Positions 36,412 through 44,252 of a stretch of DNA of 64,000 nucleotides are shown one piece after another. How positions within the stretch are numbered: position 1 is the first letter of the stretch; every line of letters starts with the position of its first letter. The position numbers and the translations under genes were made by a program. The notes under the pieces are model-generated. The model was not told the origin of the DNA, did no database searches, and saw only the letters and a program-made list of their open reading frames with translations. Source of the stretch: Nocardioides sp. JQ2195 (GTDB taxonomy: Bacteria; Actinomycetota; Actinomycetes; Propionibacteriales; Nocardioidaceae); the NCBI RefSeq assembly GCF_012272695.1, contig NZ_CP050902.1, forward strand, positions 1,178,001 through 1,242,000, written 5' to 3'.

Positions 36412-36894
36412 ATGTGGACCGTGATGGATTCGCCGGTGGACGAGCTGCGGATCGTCGAGCGTGAGGGCTCGATCGCTGCGATCGAGTTCAGCCCGTTCCG
36501 GGCGCCGATGGTCGGGCGTCCGATGGGGGAGCGCCGGGACGACCATCCCCTGCTGGTCGAGACGGTGCGCCAGCTGGCGGCCTACTTCCACGGGCAGCTG
36601 ACCGAGTTCGACCTGCCACTGGCGCCGGTCGGCACCGAGTTCCAGCAACGGGTCTGGAAGGAGCTCCTCGAGATCCCGCACGGCTGGACCGCATCCTACG
36701 GCGAGATCGCCCACCGTCTCGGACACACCAGTGCCGCGTCGCGTGCCGTCGGCACCGCCAACGGCCGGAACCCGATCCCGATCGTGATCCCGTGCCACCG
36801 GGTGATCGGCGCCAACGGGACCCTCACCGGCTACGCCGGCGGGATGCAGCGCAAGCAGACGCTGCTCGACCTCGAGCAGGACTCGCTCTTCTGA
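36412..36894 (+). CDS. ogt: O6-methylguanine-DNA methyltransferase
   Basis: 160 residues; a suicide enzyme that takes the methyl group of O6-methylguanine onto a cysteine. [18 protein letters not shown] contains the acceptor C128 (VIPCHRV), and [10 protein letters not shown] with [15 protein letters not shown] form the DNA-binding part. One nt after the Ada-AlkA stop, so co-transcribed. This organism therefore splits the Ada function: sensing is fused to the glycosylase, repair of O6 lesions stays separate. Confidence 0.95.
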   Translation: MWTVMDSPVDELRIVEREGSIAAIEFSPFRAPMVGRPMGERRDDHPLLVETVRQLAAYFHGQLTEFDLPLAPVGTEFQQRVWKELLEIPHGWTASYGEIAHRLGHTSAASRAVGTANGRNPIPIVIPCHRVIGANGTLTGYAGGMQRKQTLLDLEQDSLF

Positions 36895-37646
36895 TGCGCG
36901 CCGAGCGCCTCCTGCTCGGGGCTCCCGTGCTGGCCCTCGGTGCCGTGGGCGTCCTCGCCTGGCAGGGCATCACGGCGCGGCGAACGATCGAGCGCCTGCC
37001 GGAGGCCGACGGGCTGCTCGGTGAGCACGCCGGGTCCGGCGAGGCGCTCCACCTCGTGGTCCTGGGTGACTCGGTGGCTGCCGGGGTGGGCATTGCCCAC
37101 CACGACGAGACCCTCGCCGGCAGGCTCGCGGTGCTGCTCTCGGGGGACCGTGCGGTCCGCCGGACGGTGGTCGCACGCTCGGGCCTGACCGCTGCTGGCG
37201 TCCTCCACCTGGTGGAGTCGCGTGCCGCCGACCTGGCGGACGCCGACGTGGTCGTCCTGTCGGTGGGGGTCAACGACGCCAAGGGAATGCACTCCCTCCG
37301 ACGCTGGCGCCGCGAGCTCGACGTGTTGCTGGCCTCGGTGACGACATCTGCACCGAGCGCCCGAGTCGTGCTGCTGGGTGTGCCGGACATGGGTGCGTTC
37401 GTGCGGCTTCCCCGGCCGCTGCGCTCCGTCCTCGGGCTGCGCTCCCGGTCCCTGGACCGTGTCGGTCGCGCCCTGGTCGCGACGTACCCGCAGGTGGACC
37501 ATCTCGCCCTGGACCCCGGCATGGCGGGTGGGGCGGCCGACCTCTTCGCGGACGACGGGTTCCGTCCCTCGGCGACACTCCACGCCGCGATCGCCCGCGA
37601 CGTCCACGCTCTGGTCGCTGGCGTGCCGGTGCCCCAAATCTGGTGA
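36894..37646 (+). CDS. SGNH/GDSL hydrolase-like protein with altered catalytic histidine
   Basis: 250 residues; its ATG shares the last base of the ogt stop. An N-terminal hydrophobic helix (residues ~6-24) anchors or exports it. Block I VVLGDSVAAG carries the nucleophile S60 and VLSVGVND provides block III Asn. In the final block the usual D-G-F-H reads D221-G-F-R224, so the catalytic histidine appears replaced; nearby H229 in ATLHAAI could substitute. Function as esterase or lipase is therefore uncertain. Confidence 0.75.
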   Translation: MRAERLLLGAPVLALGAVGVLAWQGITARRTIERLPEADGLLGEHAGSGEALHLVVLGDSVAAGVGIAHHDETLAGRLAVLLSGDRAVRRTVVARSGLTAAGVLHLVESRAADLADADVVVLSVGVNDAKGMHSLRRWRRELDVLLASVTTSAPSARVVLLGVPDMGAFVRLPRPLRSVLGLRSRSLDRVGRALVATYPQVDHLALDPGMAGGAADLFADDGFRPSATLHAAIARDVHALVAGVPVPQIW

Positions 37647-37677
37647 TGCGTTCGTGGGGAGCGATTCCTGGCGTGGA

Positions 37678-37707
37678 CAGGCGGGGCGCCCCCCGACGCC
37701 CCGCCTG
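37678..37707 (+). terminator. Hairpin between the SGNH gene and the secreted-protein gene
   Basis: CAGGCGGGGCG (37678-37688) pairs with CGCCCCGCCTG (37697-37707), 11 perfect pairs, loop CCCCCCGA. No T-run follows. It may end the ada-alkA/ogt/SGNH transcript. Confidence 0.6.
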
Positions 37708-37729
37708 ACCTCCCCCGAAGGGCACTCCC

Positions 37730-38635
37730 ATGACCAGAAAGCTGCGCATCCTGCCTGCCTTGCTCCTGCCCCTGGCGTTCCTCGTCGGCCTTCCGCCGTC
37801 GACGGCCGCGCCGGGTGGCAACCTCTCCGGCGCCATCTTCACCTCGGACGGCACCGGAGTCCCCGTCAACCTCAACCACTACGCGGCCAAGACGGACGTC
37901 CACCTCAACGGCGGCCCCGGACTCAACGCGCCCGACTCGGCGGCCGGGCTGCCGGCAGGCACCTACTCCTTCCAGGTCACCGACCCCAATGGCAAGACCC
38001 TGCTCTCCGAGGACAACGTGTCCTGTCGGCAGGTGGTCGTGGACGCCTCGGGTGTCTTCACGGCGGTCCTGGCCGGACCGGAGTGCACGACAGGTGCCCA
38101 CGCCCTCGGCGCGGACGGTGAGGACGGTGGCATCACGGTCCAGCTCTTCCCCTTCGCCGACACTCCCAACAACGGAGGGGAGTACAAGGTGTGGCTCACG
38201 CCCACCTCCAGCCTGAACTGCAGCTCCGGTGGCAACCGCCACTGCTTCGTGCCGCGCTACAGCAAGACGGACAACTTCAAGGTGCGGGCCAACGCGATCG
38301 TGGAGATCGACACGCGTTTCTGGAAGGACGGCTCGAGCACACCGCTCCTCGGCATGGAGGCTGGCTGGACCGACACCAACGGCGCCTCCAACGTGAAGTT
38401 CTCCGAGTACGACCCCAGCCTCCTGGCCTACTGGGAGGCACACGTCGAAGCAGCCGAGGCCGGCTCCCACCGCATCACGGTGGAGGACCAACCGGGCTGC
38501 ACGATCGACCACGTGACCGGCCCGCGGGGTGAGAACTACCGCTCCGGCAGCGGCAGGTACAACATCAGGGTCGACGTCGCTGACTCACGTCCCGGTGACA
38601 ACACCACCTACCGGGTGGAGGTCTTCTGCAAGTGA
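37730..38635 (+). CDS. Secreted protein of unknown function
   Basis: 301 residues. A Sec signal peptide (MTRKLRILPALLLPLAFLVG, cleavage likely near residue 27, PSTAA-PGG) precedes a mature protein of beta-sandwich character, with seven cysteines (for example NVSCRQ, PECTTG, LNCSSGGNRHC, PGCTID, VFCK) that suggest disulfides. Segments such as GTYSFQVTDPNGKTLLSEDN and YRVEVFCK resemble repeated Ig-like domains, but I do not recognise a family. Asn- and Thr-rich, acidic; probably cell-envelope or exported. Confidence 0.65.
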   Translation: MTRKLRILPALLLPLAFLVGLPPSTAAPGGNLSGAIFTSDGTGVPVNLNHYAAKTDVHLNGGPGLNAPDSAAGLPAGTYSFQVTDPNGKTLLSEDNVSCRQVVVDASGVFTAVLAGPECTTGAHALGADGEDGGITVQLFPFADTPNNGGEYKVWLTPTSSLNCSSGGNRHCFVPRYSKTDNFKVRANAIVEIDTRFWKDGSSTPLLGMEAGWTDTNGASNVKFSEYDPSLLAYWEAHVEAAEAGSHRITVEDQPGCTIDHVTGPRGENYRSGSGRYNIRVDVADSRPGDNTTYRVEVFCK

Positions 38636-38643
38636 GGTGAACG

Positions 38644-38679
38644 CGCGTGGCGCCGCCGCAACAGCGACGGCGCCACGCG
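38644..38679. terminator. Terminator between the secreted protein and the IclR regulator
   Basis: CGCGTGGCGCCG (38644-38655) and CGGCGCCACGCG (38668-38679) pair perfectly over 12 bp. It lies 8 nt past the secreted-protein stop and 18 nt past the 3' end of the reverse-strand regulator, so it can serve both. Confidence 0.7.
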
Positions 38680-38697
38680 TGCACGTGCGTCCTCGGG

Positions 38698-39420
38698 CTA
38701 CTCGGCGGCGGCGCGCCGCAGTGACTCCGAGAGTCGCTCTGCCGCAGCGATGACGGCCGGTGCGTGCATACGCCCGGGCTGGCGTGAGAGTCGCTCGAGG
38801 GGCCCCGAGACCGAGACCGCGGCGATGATCTTTCCGCTGGGGGAGCGCACCGGAGCAGAGACCGAGGCGACTCCCTGCTCGCGCTCGCCGACCGACTGGG
38901 CCCAGCCACGACGCCGGATGCCGGAGAGCGCGGTGGCTGAGTACGCCGCGTTCTGCAGGCCGCGGTGCATCCGCTCGGGGTCCTCCCAGGCCAGCAGGAC
39001 CTGGGCCGCGGAGCCGGCCCGCATGGTCAGCTGGGAGCCGACCGGGATGGTGTCCCGCAGGCCGCTCGGGCGCTCTGCGGCGGCGACACAGACGCGGTGC
39101 TCCCCCTGACGGCGCCACAGCTGGGCGGACTCGCCGGTGATGTCGCGCAGCCGGGCCAGCACCGGGCCGGCCGCGGCCAGCAGGCGGTCCTCGCCGGCTG
39201 CTGCCGAGAGCTCTGACAGGCGGGGGCCGAGGACGAAGCGTCCCTGCATGTCGCGAGCCACCAGGCGATGGTGCTCGAGGGCCACGGCCAGTCGGTGAGC
39301 CGTGGGTCGGGCCAGGCCGGTGCCTGCCACGAGCCCGGCGAGGGTTGCCGGTCCAGCCTCGAGTGCGGCGAGCACCAGGGCGGCTTTGTCGAGAACGCCG
39401 ACTCCGCTAGAGTTGTCCAT
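38698..39420 (-). CDS. ndgR: IclR-family regulator of leucine genes (NdgR/LtbR type)
   Basis: 240 residues. N-terminal winged helix (LDKAALVLAALEAGPATLAGLV, ARPTAHRLAVALEHH) and a C-terminal IclR effector domain (GPRLSELSAAAG, RQGEHRVCVAAAERPSG, GSAAQVLLAW, ASVSAPVRSPSGKIIAAVSVSGP). Divergent from leuC with 89 nt between starts; in Streptomyces and Corynebacterium the gene at this position (NdgR/LtbR) controls leuCD. Name assigned on that context. Confidence 0.87.
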   Translation of the reverse strand: MDNSSGVGVLDKAALVLAALEAGPATLAGLVAGTGLARPTAHRLAVALEHHRLVARDMQGRFVLGPRLSELSAAAGEDRLLAAAGPVLARLRDITGESAQLWRRQGEHRVCVAAAERPSGLRDTIPVGSQLTMRAGSAAQVLLAWEDPERMHRGLQNAAYSATALSGIRRRGWAQSVGEREQGVASVSAPVRSPSGKIIAAVSVSGPLERLSRQPGRMHAPAVIAAAERLSESLRRAAAE

Positions 39421-39465
39421 ATGGCAATACTGCCGTCTCGGATCGTGGGATGCAAGCGCTACGCT
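39411..39465. promoter_or_regulatory. ndgR-leuC intergenic control region
   Basis: Within the 89-nt divergent region lie an 8-bp palindrome CCATATGG (39417-39424) at the regulator start and the near-palindrome GGCAATACTGCC (39423-39434). TACGCT (39460-39465) is a candidate leuC -10. Either palindrome is a candidate operator for NdgR. Positions only; no binding data. Confidence 0.5.
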
Positions 39466-39509
39466 CTGTGATCTGAAGAACGTCGTTCGAGAAAGTCGTG
39501 GAGGAAGTC

Positions 39510-40931
39510 ATGGGCAAGACCCTGTCGGAGAAGGTGTGGGACGAGCACGTCGTGCGCAGTGCTGAGGGAGAGCCCGACCTCCTCTTCATCGATCTCCATC
39601 TCATCCACGAAGTCACGTCGCCGCAGGCCTTCGACGGACTGCGCCTGGCCGGTCGCAAGGTGCGCCGCCCTGACCTGACGCTGGCCACCGAGGACCACAA
39701 CGTCCCGACCCTCGACTGGGACAAGCCGATCGCTGACCCGGTCTCGAAGACCCAGGTCGACACCCTGCGCAAGAACGCCGAGGAGTTCGGCGTACGCCTG
39801 CACCCGCTCGGCGACGTCGAGCAGGGCATCGTGCACGTGGTCGGCCCGCAGCTCGGGCTCACCCAGCCCGGCATGACGATCGTCTGCGGCGACTCCCACA
39901 CCAGCACCCACGGTGCCTTCGGTGCGATCGCCTTCGGCATCGGCACCTCCGAGGTCGAGCACGTGCTGGCCACCCAGACCCTGATGCAGGCCAAGCCGAA
40001 GACGATGGCCGTCACCATCAACGGCTCGTTGCCCGAAGGCGTCACCGCCAAGGACATGGTGCTGACCCTGATCACCCACACCGGCACCGGTGGCGGCCAG
40101 GGCTACATCGTCGAGTACCGCGGCCAGGCCATCGAGGAGCTCTCCATGGAGGGGCGGATGACGGTCTGCAACATGTCGATCGAGTGGGGTGCCAAGGCCG
40201 GTCTGATCGCCCCCGACCAGACCACCTTCGACTACATCGAGGGCAAGCCCGAGGCGCCCAAGGGCGCCGACTGGGACGCCGCGGTCGAGCACTGGAGGAC
40301 CCTCGTCACCGACGACGACGCCGTCTTCGACAAGGAGATCGTCCTCGACGCCTCCGAGATGACGCCGTTCGTGACCTGGGGCACCAACCCCGGCCAGGGC
40401 GTGCCGCTCGGCGGCAACGTGCCCGACCCGGCCTCGTTCGAGGATGAGCAGGACCGCATCGGCGCCGAGAACGCCCTGAAGTACATGGGCCTCGAAGCCG
40501 GCACGCCGATGCGTGACGTCAAGGTCGACACGGTCTTCGTCGGTTCGTGCACCAACGGACGCATCGAGGACCTGCGCCTGGCTGCCGACATCATCAAGGG
40601 CCACAAGGTCGCCGACGGCACCCGTCTGCTCGTCGTGCCCGGTTCGGTCCGGGTCCGTCTGCAGGCGCAGGAGGAGGGCCTCGACCAGGTCTTCATCGAG
40701 GCGGGCGCCGAATGGCGTGGCGCCGGCTGCTCGATGTGCCTGGGCATGAACCCCGACCAGCTGACCCCGGGTGAGCGCAGCGCGTCGACGTCCAACCGCA
40801 ACTTCGAGGGACGACAGGGCAAGGGCGGCCGCACGCACCTCGTCTCGGTCCCGGTTGCGGCCGCAACCGCCGTGCGCGGCACGCTCTCCTCGCCTGCTGA
40901 CCTGTCCGAGCTCGCCGGCGCGGACGCCTGA
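39510..40931 (+). CDS. leuC: 3-Isopropylmalate dehydratase large subunit
   Basis: Isomerises 2- to 3-isopropylmalate (and citramalate to 3-methylmalate) with LeuD. 473 residues; ATG 39510 is 5 nt after GGAGG. Aconitase-family [4Fe-4S] cysteines lie in VGSCTNGR and [29 protein letters not shown] and [11 protein letters not shown]-type [16 protein letters not shown] are also diagnostic. Under NdgR-type control by position. Together with cimA and leuB it completes the citramalate route. Confidence 0.96.
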   Translation: MGKTLSEKVWDEHVVRSAEGEPDLLFIDLHLIHEVTSPQAFDGLRLAGRKVRRPDLTLATEDHNVPTLDWDKPIADPVSKTQVDTLRKNAEEFGVRLHPLGDVEQGIVHVVGPQLGLTQPGMTIVCGDSHTSTHGAFGAIAFGIGTSEVEHVLATQTLMQAKPKTMAVTINGSLPEGVTAKDMVLTLITHTGTGGGQGYIVEYRGQAIEELSMEGRMTVCNMSIEWGAKAGLIAPDQTTFDYIEGKPEAPKGADWDAAVEHWRTLVTDDDAVFDKEIVLDASEMTPFVTWGTNPGQGVPLGGNVPDPASFEDEQDRIGAENALKYMGLEAGTPMRDVKVDTVFVGSCTNGRIEDLRLAADIIKGHKVADGTRLLVVPGSVRVRLQAQEEGLDQVFIEAGAEWRGAGCSMCLGMNPDQLTPGERSASTSNRNFEGRQGKGGRTHLVSVPVAAATAVRGTLSSPADLSELAGADA

Positions 40932-40985
40932 GCCTCGACACACCGCCTCGCACCTCGGCGTCACCCGCCCACCGAAAGGTTTCCC

Positions 40986-41585
40986 ATGGACAAGTTCACC
41001 ACCCACACCGGCGTGGCAGCTCCGCTCAAGCGCAGCAATGTCGACACCGACCAGATCATTCCCGCCGTCTACCTCAAGAGGGTCACGCGCACCGGCTTCG
41101 AGGACGGTCTCTTCGCAGCGTGGCGCAATGACGAGAGCTTCGTGCTGAACAAGCCCGAGTACGCCGAAGCCTCCGTGCTGGTCGCGGGCCCCGACTTCGG
41201 CACGGGATCGTCGCGCGAGCACGCGGTGTGGGCCCTGCAGAACTACGGGTTCAAGGTCGTGATCTCGTCGCGCTTCGCCGACATCTTCCGCGGCAACTCG
41301 GGCAAGGCCGGGCTGCTGGCAGCACAGGTCGACGAGAAGGTCGTGCAGAAGATCTGGGACCACCTCGACGACCACCCGGGAGCGACGGTCACGGTCGACC
41401 TCGAGAGCCGCACGGTCCGGGCCGGTGAAGGTCCCGACGCGATCGAGGACTCCTTCGACATCGACGACTACACGCGATACCGCCTGCTCAACGGCCTCGA
41501 CGACATCGGCATCACGCTGGCCAACGAGGCTGACATTGCTGCCTACGAATCCGCACGACCGAGCTGGAAGCCGGCCACTCTCTGA
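40986..41585 (+). CDS. leuD: 3-Isopropylmalate dehydratase small subunit
   Basis: 199 residues; the swivelling domain that shapes the LeuC active site. Signatures: [33 protein letters not shown] and [25 protein letters not shown] site precedes ATG 40986, 54 nt after leuC. Followed by a clear intrinsic terminator that contains a segment antisense to bioA. Confidence 0.95.
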   Translation: MDKFTTHTGVAAPLKRSNVDTDQIIPAVYLKRVTRTGFEDGLFAAWRNDESFVLNKPEYAEASVLVAGPDFGTGSSREHAVWALQNYGFKVVISSRFADIFRGNSGKAGLLAAQVDEKVVQKIWDHLDDHPGATVTVDLESRTVRAGEGPDAIEDSFDIDDYTRYRLLNGLDDIGITLANEADIAAYESARPSWKPATL

Positions 41586-41608
41586 ACTGGTCGCAGCCCT
41601 TCGAGAAG

Positions 41609-41646
41609 CGCGAATTCCCTTGTCTGGTTGGGGATTCGCGTTTTTT
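41609..41646 (+). terminator. Intrinsic terminator of leuCD
   Basis: CGCGAATTCCC (41609-41619) pairs with GGGGATTCGCG (41630-41640) with one T-G wobble, followed by TTTTTT (41641-41646). The left arm and loop (41610-41630) are identical over 21 nt to 11050-11070 inside bioA, where the transcribed strand is opposite. Confidence 0.85.
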
Positions 41647-41748
41647 GATTGACCATCAATTGGCCAATCCGTTGTTGTGCAAGGGAATACGGCGCTTGTG
41701 CCGACGCGCGGAATTCAAAAATAGTCGCTCGAAATGACGGCTTGGTCA

Positions 41749-41777
41749 TTGTGACAAGGGCCACGAATACCTAGCGT
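41749..41777 (+). promoter_or_regulatory. Candidate hupB promoter
   Basis: TTGTGA (41749-41754) and TAGCGT (41772-41777) are separated by 17 nt and lie 58 nt before the hupB start, in a locally AT-rich tract (41641-41740). Reasonable sigma-A-type promoter by pattern. Confidence 0.5.
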
Positions 41778-41834
41778 GCATGGGAGATGTCGAGCATGGG
41801 CTCGGCCGCATTGGGTTCATTGGAAGGGAAGCTA

Positions 41835-42626
41835 GTGAACAAGACTCAGCTCATCGAAGCTCTGGCAACGCGATACGAAGGCAACAAGAAGGCTGCCGCC
41901 CACGCCCTCGAGTCCGTCCTGGACACGATCACCCGAGAGGTGGCGAAGGGGGAGAAGGTCGCCATCACGGGATTCGGCTCGTTCGAGAAGAAGATCCGCG
42001 AGGCTCGCACCGTTCGCAACCCGCGCACCGGCGAGACCATGCGCGCCAAGAAGAAGGCGATCCCCAAGTTCACCCCGGGTGCCGACCTGAAGGCCGTCAT
42101 CTCGGGCGCCAAGAAGCTGCCCAAGCTGACCTTGGCCAAGGCCACGGCTCCCGCGAAGGCGGCAGCCTCGGCCACGTCGAAGGCCGCCGGCGCCGCCAAG
42201 AAGACCGCCACGAAGTCGGCGGCCAAGAAGGCGCCTGCGAAGGCGGCGGCGAGGAAGGCTCCTGCCAAGGCAGCGGCGAAGAAGTCGACGGCAAAGGCTG
42301 CTGCTCCGGCGAAGAAGACGGCCACCAAGAGCGCCGCCGCCACCAAGTCGGCCGCCAGGAAGGCGCCCGCGAAGGCGGCGGCGAAGAAGGCTCCTGCCAA
42401 GGCAGCGGCGAAGAAGTCGACGACGAAGGCTGCTGCTCCGGCGAAGAAGACCGCCACCAAGTCGGCCGCCAAGAAGGCGCCCGCGAAGGCGGCGGCGAAG
42501 AAGGCTCCTGCCAAGGCAGCGGCGAAGAAGTCGACGACGAAGGCTGCTGCTCCGGCGAAGAAGACGGCCACCAAGAGCGCCGCCACCAAGTCGGCGGCCA
42601 AGAAGACGCCCGCCAAGAAGGCCTGA
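41835..42626 (+). CDS. hupB: HU-family DNA-binding protein with histone H1-like tail
   Basis: 263 residues: an N-terminal HU domain (residues 1-~93; NKTQLIEALATRY, FGSFEKKIREARTVRNPRTG) then a ~160-residue tail of Lys/Ala/Pro repeats of the PAKKTATKSAAKKAPAKAA kind. This is the actinobacterial HupB/HupS architecture, a nucleoid organiser. GTG 41835 is chosen because GGAAGGGAA is just upstream and HU proteins begin VNKxxLI. The tail is encoded by near-exact DNA repeats, so its length is likely variable between strains. Confidence 0.93.
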   Translation: MNKTQLIEALATRYEGNKKAAAHALESVLDTITREVAKGEKVAITGFGSFEKKIREARTVRNPRTGETMRAKKKAIPKFTPGADLKAVISGAKKLPKLTLAKATAPAKAAASATSKAAGAAKKTATKSAAKKAPAKAAARKAPAKAAAKKSTAKAAAPAKKTATKSAAATKSAARKAPAKAAAKKAPAKAAAKKSTTKAAAPAKKTATKSAAKKAPAKAAAKKAPAKAAAKKSTTKAAAPAKKTATKSAATKSAAKKTPAKKA

Positions 42627-42644
42627 CCCAACGGCTAGACCCGG

Positions 42645-42674
42645 CGCCGTCTCCCGTCACCACGGGAGGCGGCG
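42645..42674. terminator. Bidirectional terminator between hupB and cofC
   Basis: A 13-bp stem (42645-42657 with 42662-42674, one G-T wobble, core CTCCCGT/ACGGGAG) with loop CACC lies 18 nt after hupB and 25 nt from the cofC 3' end. Suitable for both convergent genes. Confidence 0.7.
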
Positions 42675-42699
42675 TCGGTGCGTGCGGCGACGTCTCGGG

Positions 42700-43344
42700 T
42701 CACCCGACCTCTGGGCGCCACACATGGATCGCCGCTGCTGTGTGCACTCCCACACCCAGCACCATGGCCCGACCGAGGTCGCCTGCCTCGTCGACGTCGT
42801 GCCGGAGGCTGGCGAGGTCCTCACCGATCAGCCGTGCTCCGTCAGACCGGTGTCGTTGCGCGGAGGCGAGTCCGAAGCCCGGTTTGAAGTCGCGCAGGGA
42901 CCGGGCGGCATACATCGTCGTCCCGGTGCCGGCGGCGTCGGCGACGAATGCCGCGCCCTCGAGCGGCACGTCGGCGAGGGCGGCGCTCAGCTCGGTCGGG
43001 TGCAACGCCGGGAGGTCGGCGCAGAGGGCGACCAGTCCATGGGCCGGCCACCGTCGCGTGCACTCATGGGCGGCCTGCTCGAGGGTGGCGTTCAGGTCGC
43101 CGTTCACCCCGTCGGGCAGCACCGAGCACCCGGCCTCCCGTGCCATCGAGGCGAAGCGGAAGTCGTCCGTCACCACCATCACGTCCGCCACGCGCTCCGC
43201 GGCGAGGGCAGCCGCGATGGTGTCGAGGGCAAAGGCCGTGGCGAGTCGGATCCGATCCGGATCCGGCATCGTGCCGAGCCGCGACTTGCCCACGGCCGGC
43301 GGTTTCACCGGGACCAGGGCGACGAAGGAAGACGGAGAGGACAT
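42700..43344 (-). CDS. cofC: 2-Phospho-L-lactate (phosphoenolpyruvate) guanylyltransferase
   Basis: Activates 2-phospholactate or PEP with GTP for coenzyme F420 synthesis (CofC/FbiD). 214 residues; nucleotidyltransferase start FVALVPVKPPAVGKSRLG, then MVVTDDFRFASMAREAG, GDLNATLEQA and LVALCADLPALHP. ATG 43342-43344 has GGAGG 9 nt upstream. No cofD/fbiB neighbours in the window, but the gene implies an F420-using actinobacterium. Confidence 0.9.
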   Translation of the reverse strand: MSSPSSFVALVPVKPPAVGKSRLGTMPDPDRIRLATAFALDTIAAALAAERVADVMVVTDDFRFASMAREAGCSVLPDGVNGDLNATLEQAAHECTRRWPAHGLVALCADLPALHPTELSAALADVPLEGAAFVADAAGTGTTMYAARSLRDFKPGFGLASAQRHRSDGARLIGEDLASLRHDVDEAGDLGRAMVLGVGVHTAAAIHVWRPEVG

Positions 43345-43475
43345 CGCCACGATCCTCCCACCCGCGCACCCGACCGCGTGCCCGAGGGTCACCAGCGCCC
43401 TCACCGAGTAGCCTGCTGACACGTCGCAGCGTGGTCCGGGCAGAGGGACCGCACCGGAAGGATGAGAAGAGCACC

Positions 43476-44252
43476 TTGAGCGTTCGAGAACTCGACCAAC
43501 CCCGTGGCTGGGCATGGACCGTGGCGGTCGCCATCCTGAAGCCGATCCTCCTGGCCGTGTCGAAGCGGGTCTGGATCGACGGCGAGAAGATCCCGGCCAC
43601 CGGCGGCTGCGTCATCGCGCTCAACCACGTGTCCCACCTTGATCCGCTGATGGCCGCGCACGTCCTGCACGACCACGGACGACTGGCGCGCTACCTGGCC
43701 AAGGACGGGCTGTTCCGGAACAAGTTCCTCGGCTTCTTCCTGACCGCGGCTGGCCAGATCCCCGTCAAGCGGCAGAGCACCGATGCCGCGGGCGCCTTCG
43801 ATGCGGCCGTCCAGGCGGTGCGCAGGGGAGAGTGCGTGGTCGTCTACCCGGAGGGCACGATCACGCGTGACCCCGGGCTCTGGCCGATGACCGGCAAGTC
43901 CGGTGCGGCGCGGATTGCCCTCGAGACCGGTGCCCCGGTGATCCCGGTCGCCAACTGGGGTGTGCAGGACATCCTCGCGCCCTACACGACGAAGCCACGC
44001 CTGCTGCCTCGCAAGACGGTCACGATCAAGGTCGGTGATCCGGTGCGGCTCGACGACCTCCGTGCTCTCCCCGATCACGAACGCGCCTCCGCCGCCACCA
44101 CGAAGGTGGCGATGGCTCGCATCATGGATGCGATCACCGGCCTCCTGGAGGACATCCGCGGGGAGAAGGCGCCGGCGGAGCGGTTCGATCCACGCAAGGC
44201 CGGAGTCAGCATGACTGGCAATCCCCGCAAGAAGGGCAAGGACAAGCGATGA
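43476..44252 (+). CDS. plsC: 1-Acyl-sn-glycerol-3-phosphate acyltransferase
   Basis: 258 residues. PlsC-family motifs NHVSHLDPLM (HX4D), the FLTAAGQIPVKRQ region, VVYPEGTITRD and PVIPVANWG. Acylates lysophosphatidic acid in membrane phospholipid synthesis. The start is TTG 43476; no in-frame ATG or GTG fits as well. Its 3' end overlaps gpsA by 4 nt, so the G3P supply and acylation steps are encoded together. Confidence 0.9.
   Translation: MSVRELDQPRGWAWTVAVAILKPILLAVSKRVWIDGEKIPATGGCVIALNHVSHLDPLMAAHVLHDHGRLARYLAKDGLFRNKFLGFFLTAAGQIPVKRQSTDAAGAFDAAVQAVRRGECVVVYPEGTITRDPGLWPMTGKSGAARIALETGAPVIPVANWGVQDILAPYTTKPRLLPRKTVTIKVGDPVRLDDLRALPDHERASAATTKVAMARIMDAITGLLEDIRGEKAPAERFDPRKAGVSMTGNPRKKGKDKR

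Noticed and set aside
41787-41834. Longer hupB start (16 extra residues)
   Set aside because: HU proteins begin VNK(T/S)xLI; a good GGAAGGG site precedes the GTG at 41835, and the extra residues are not HU-like.
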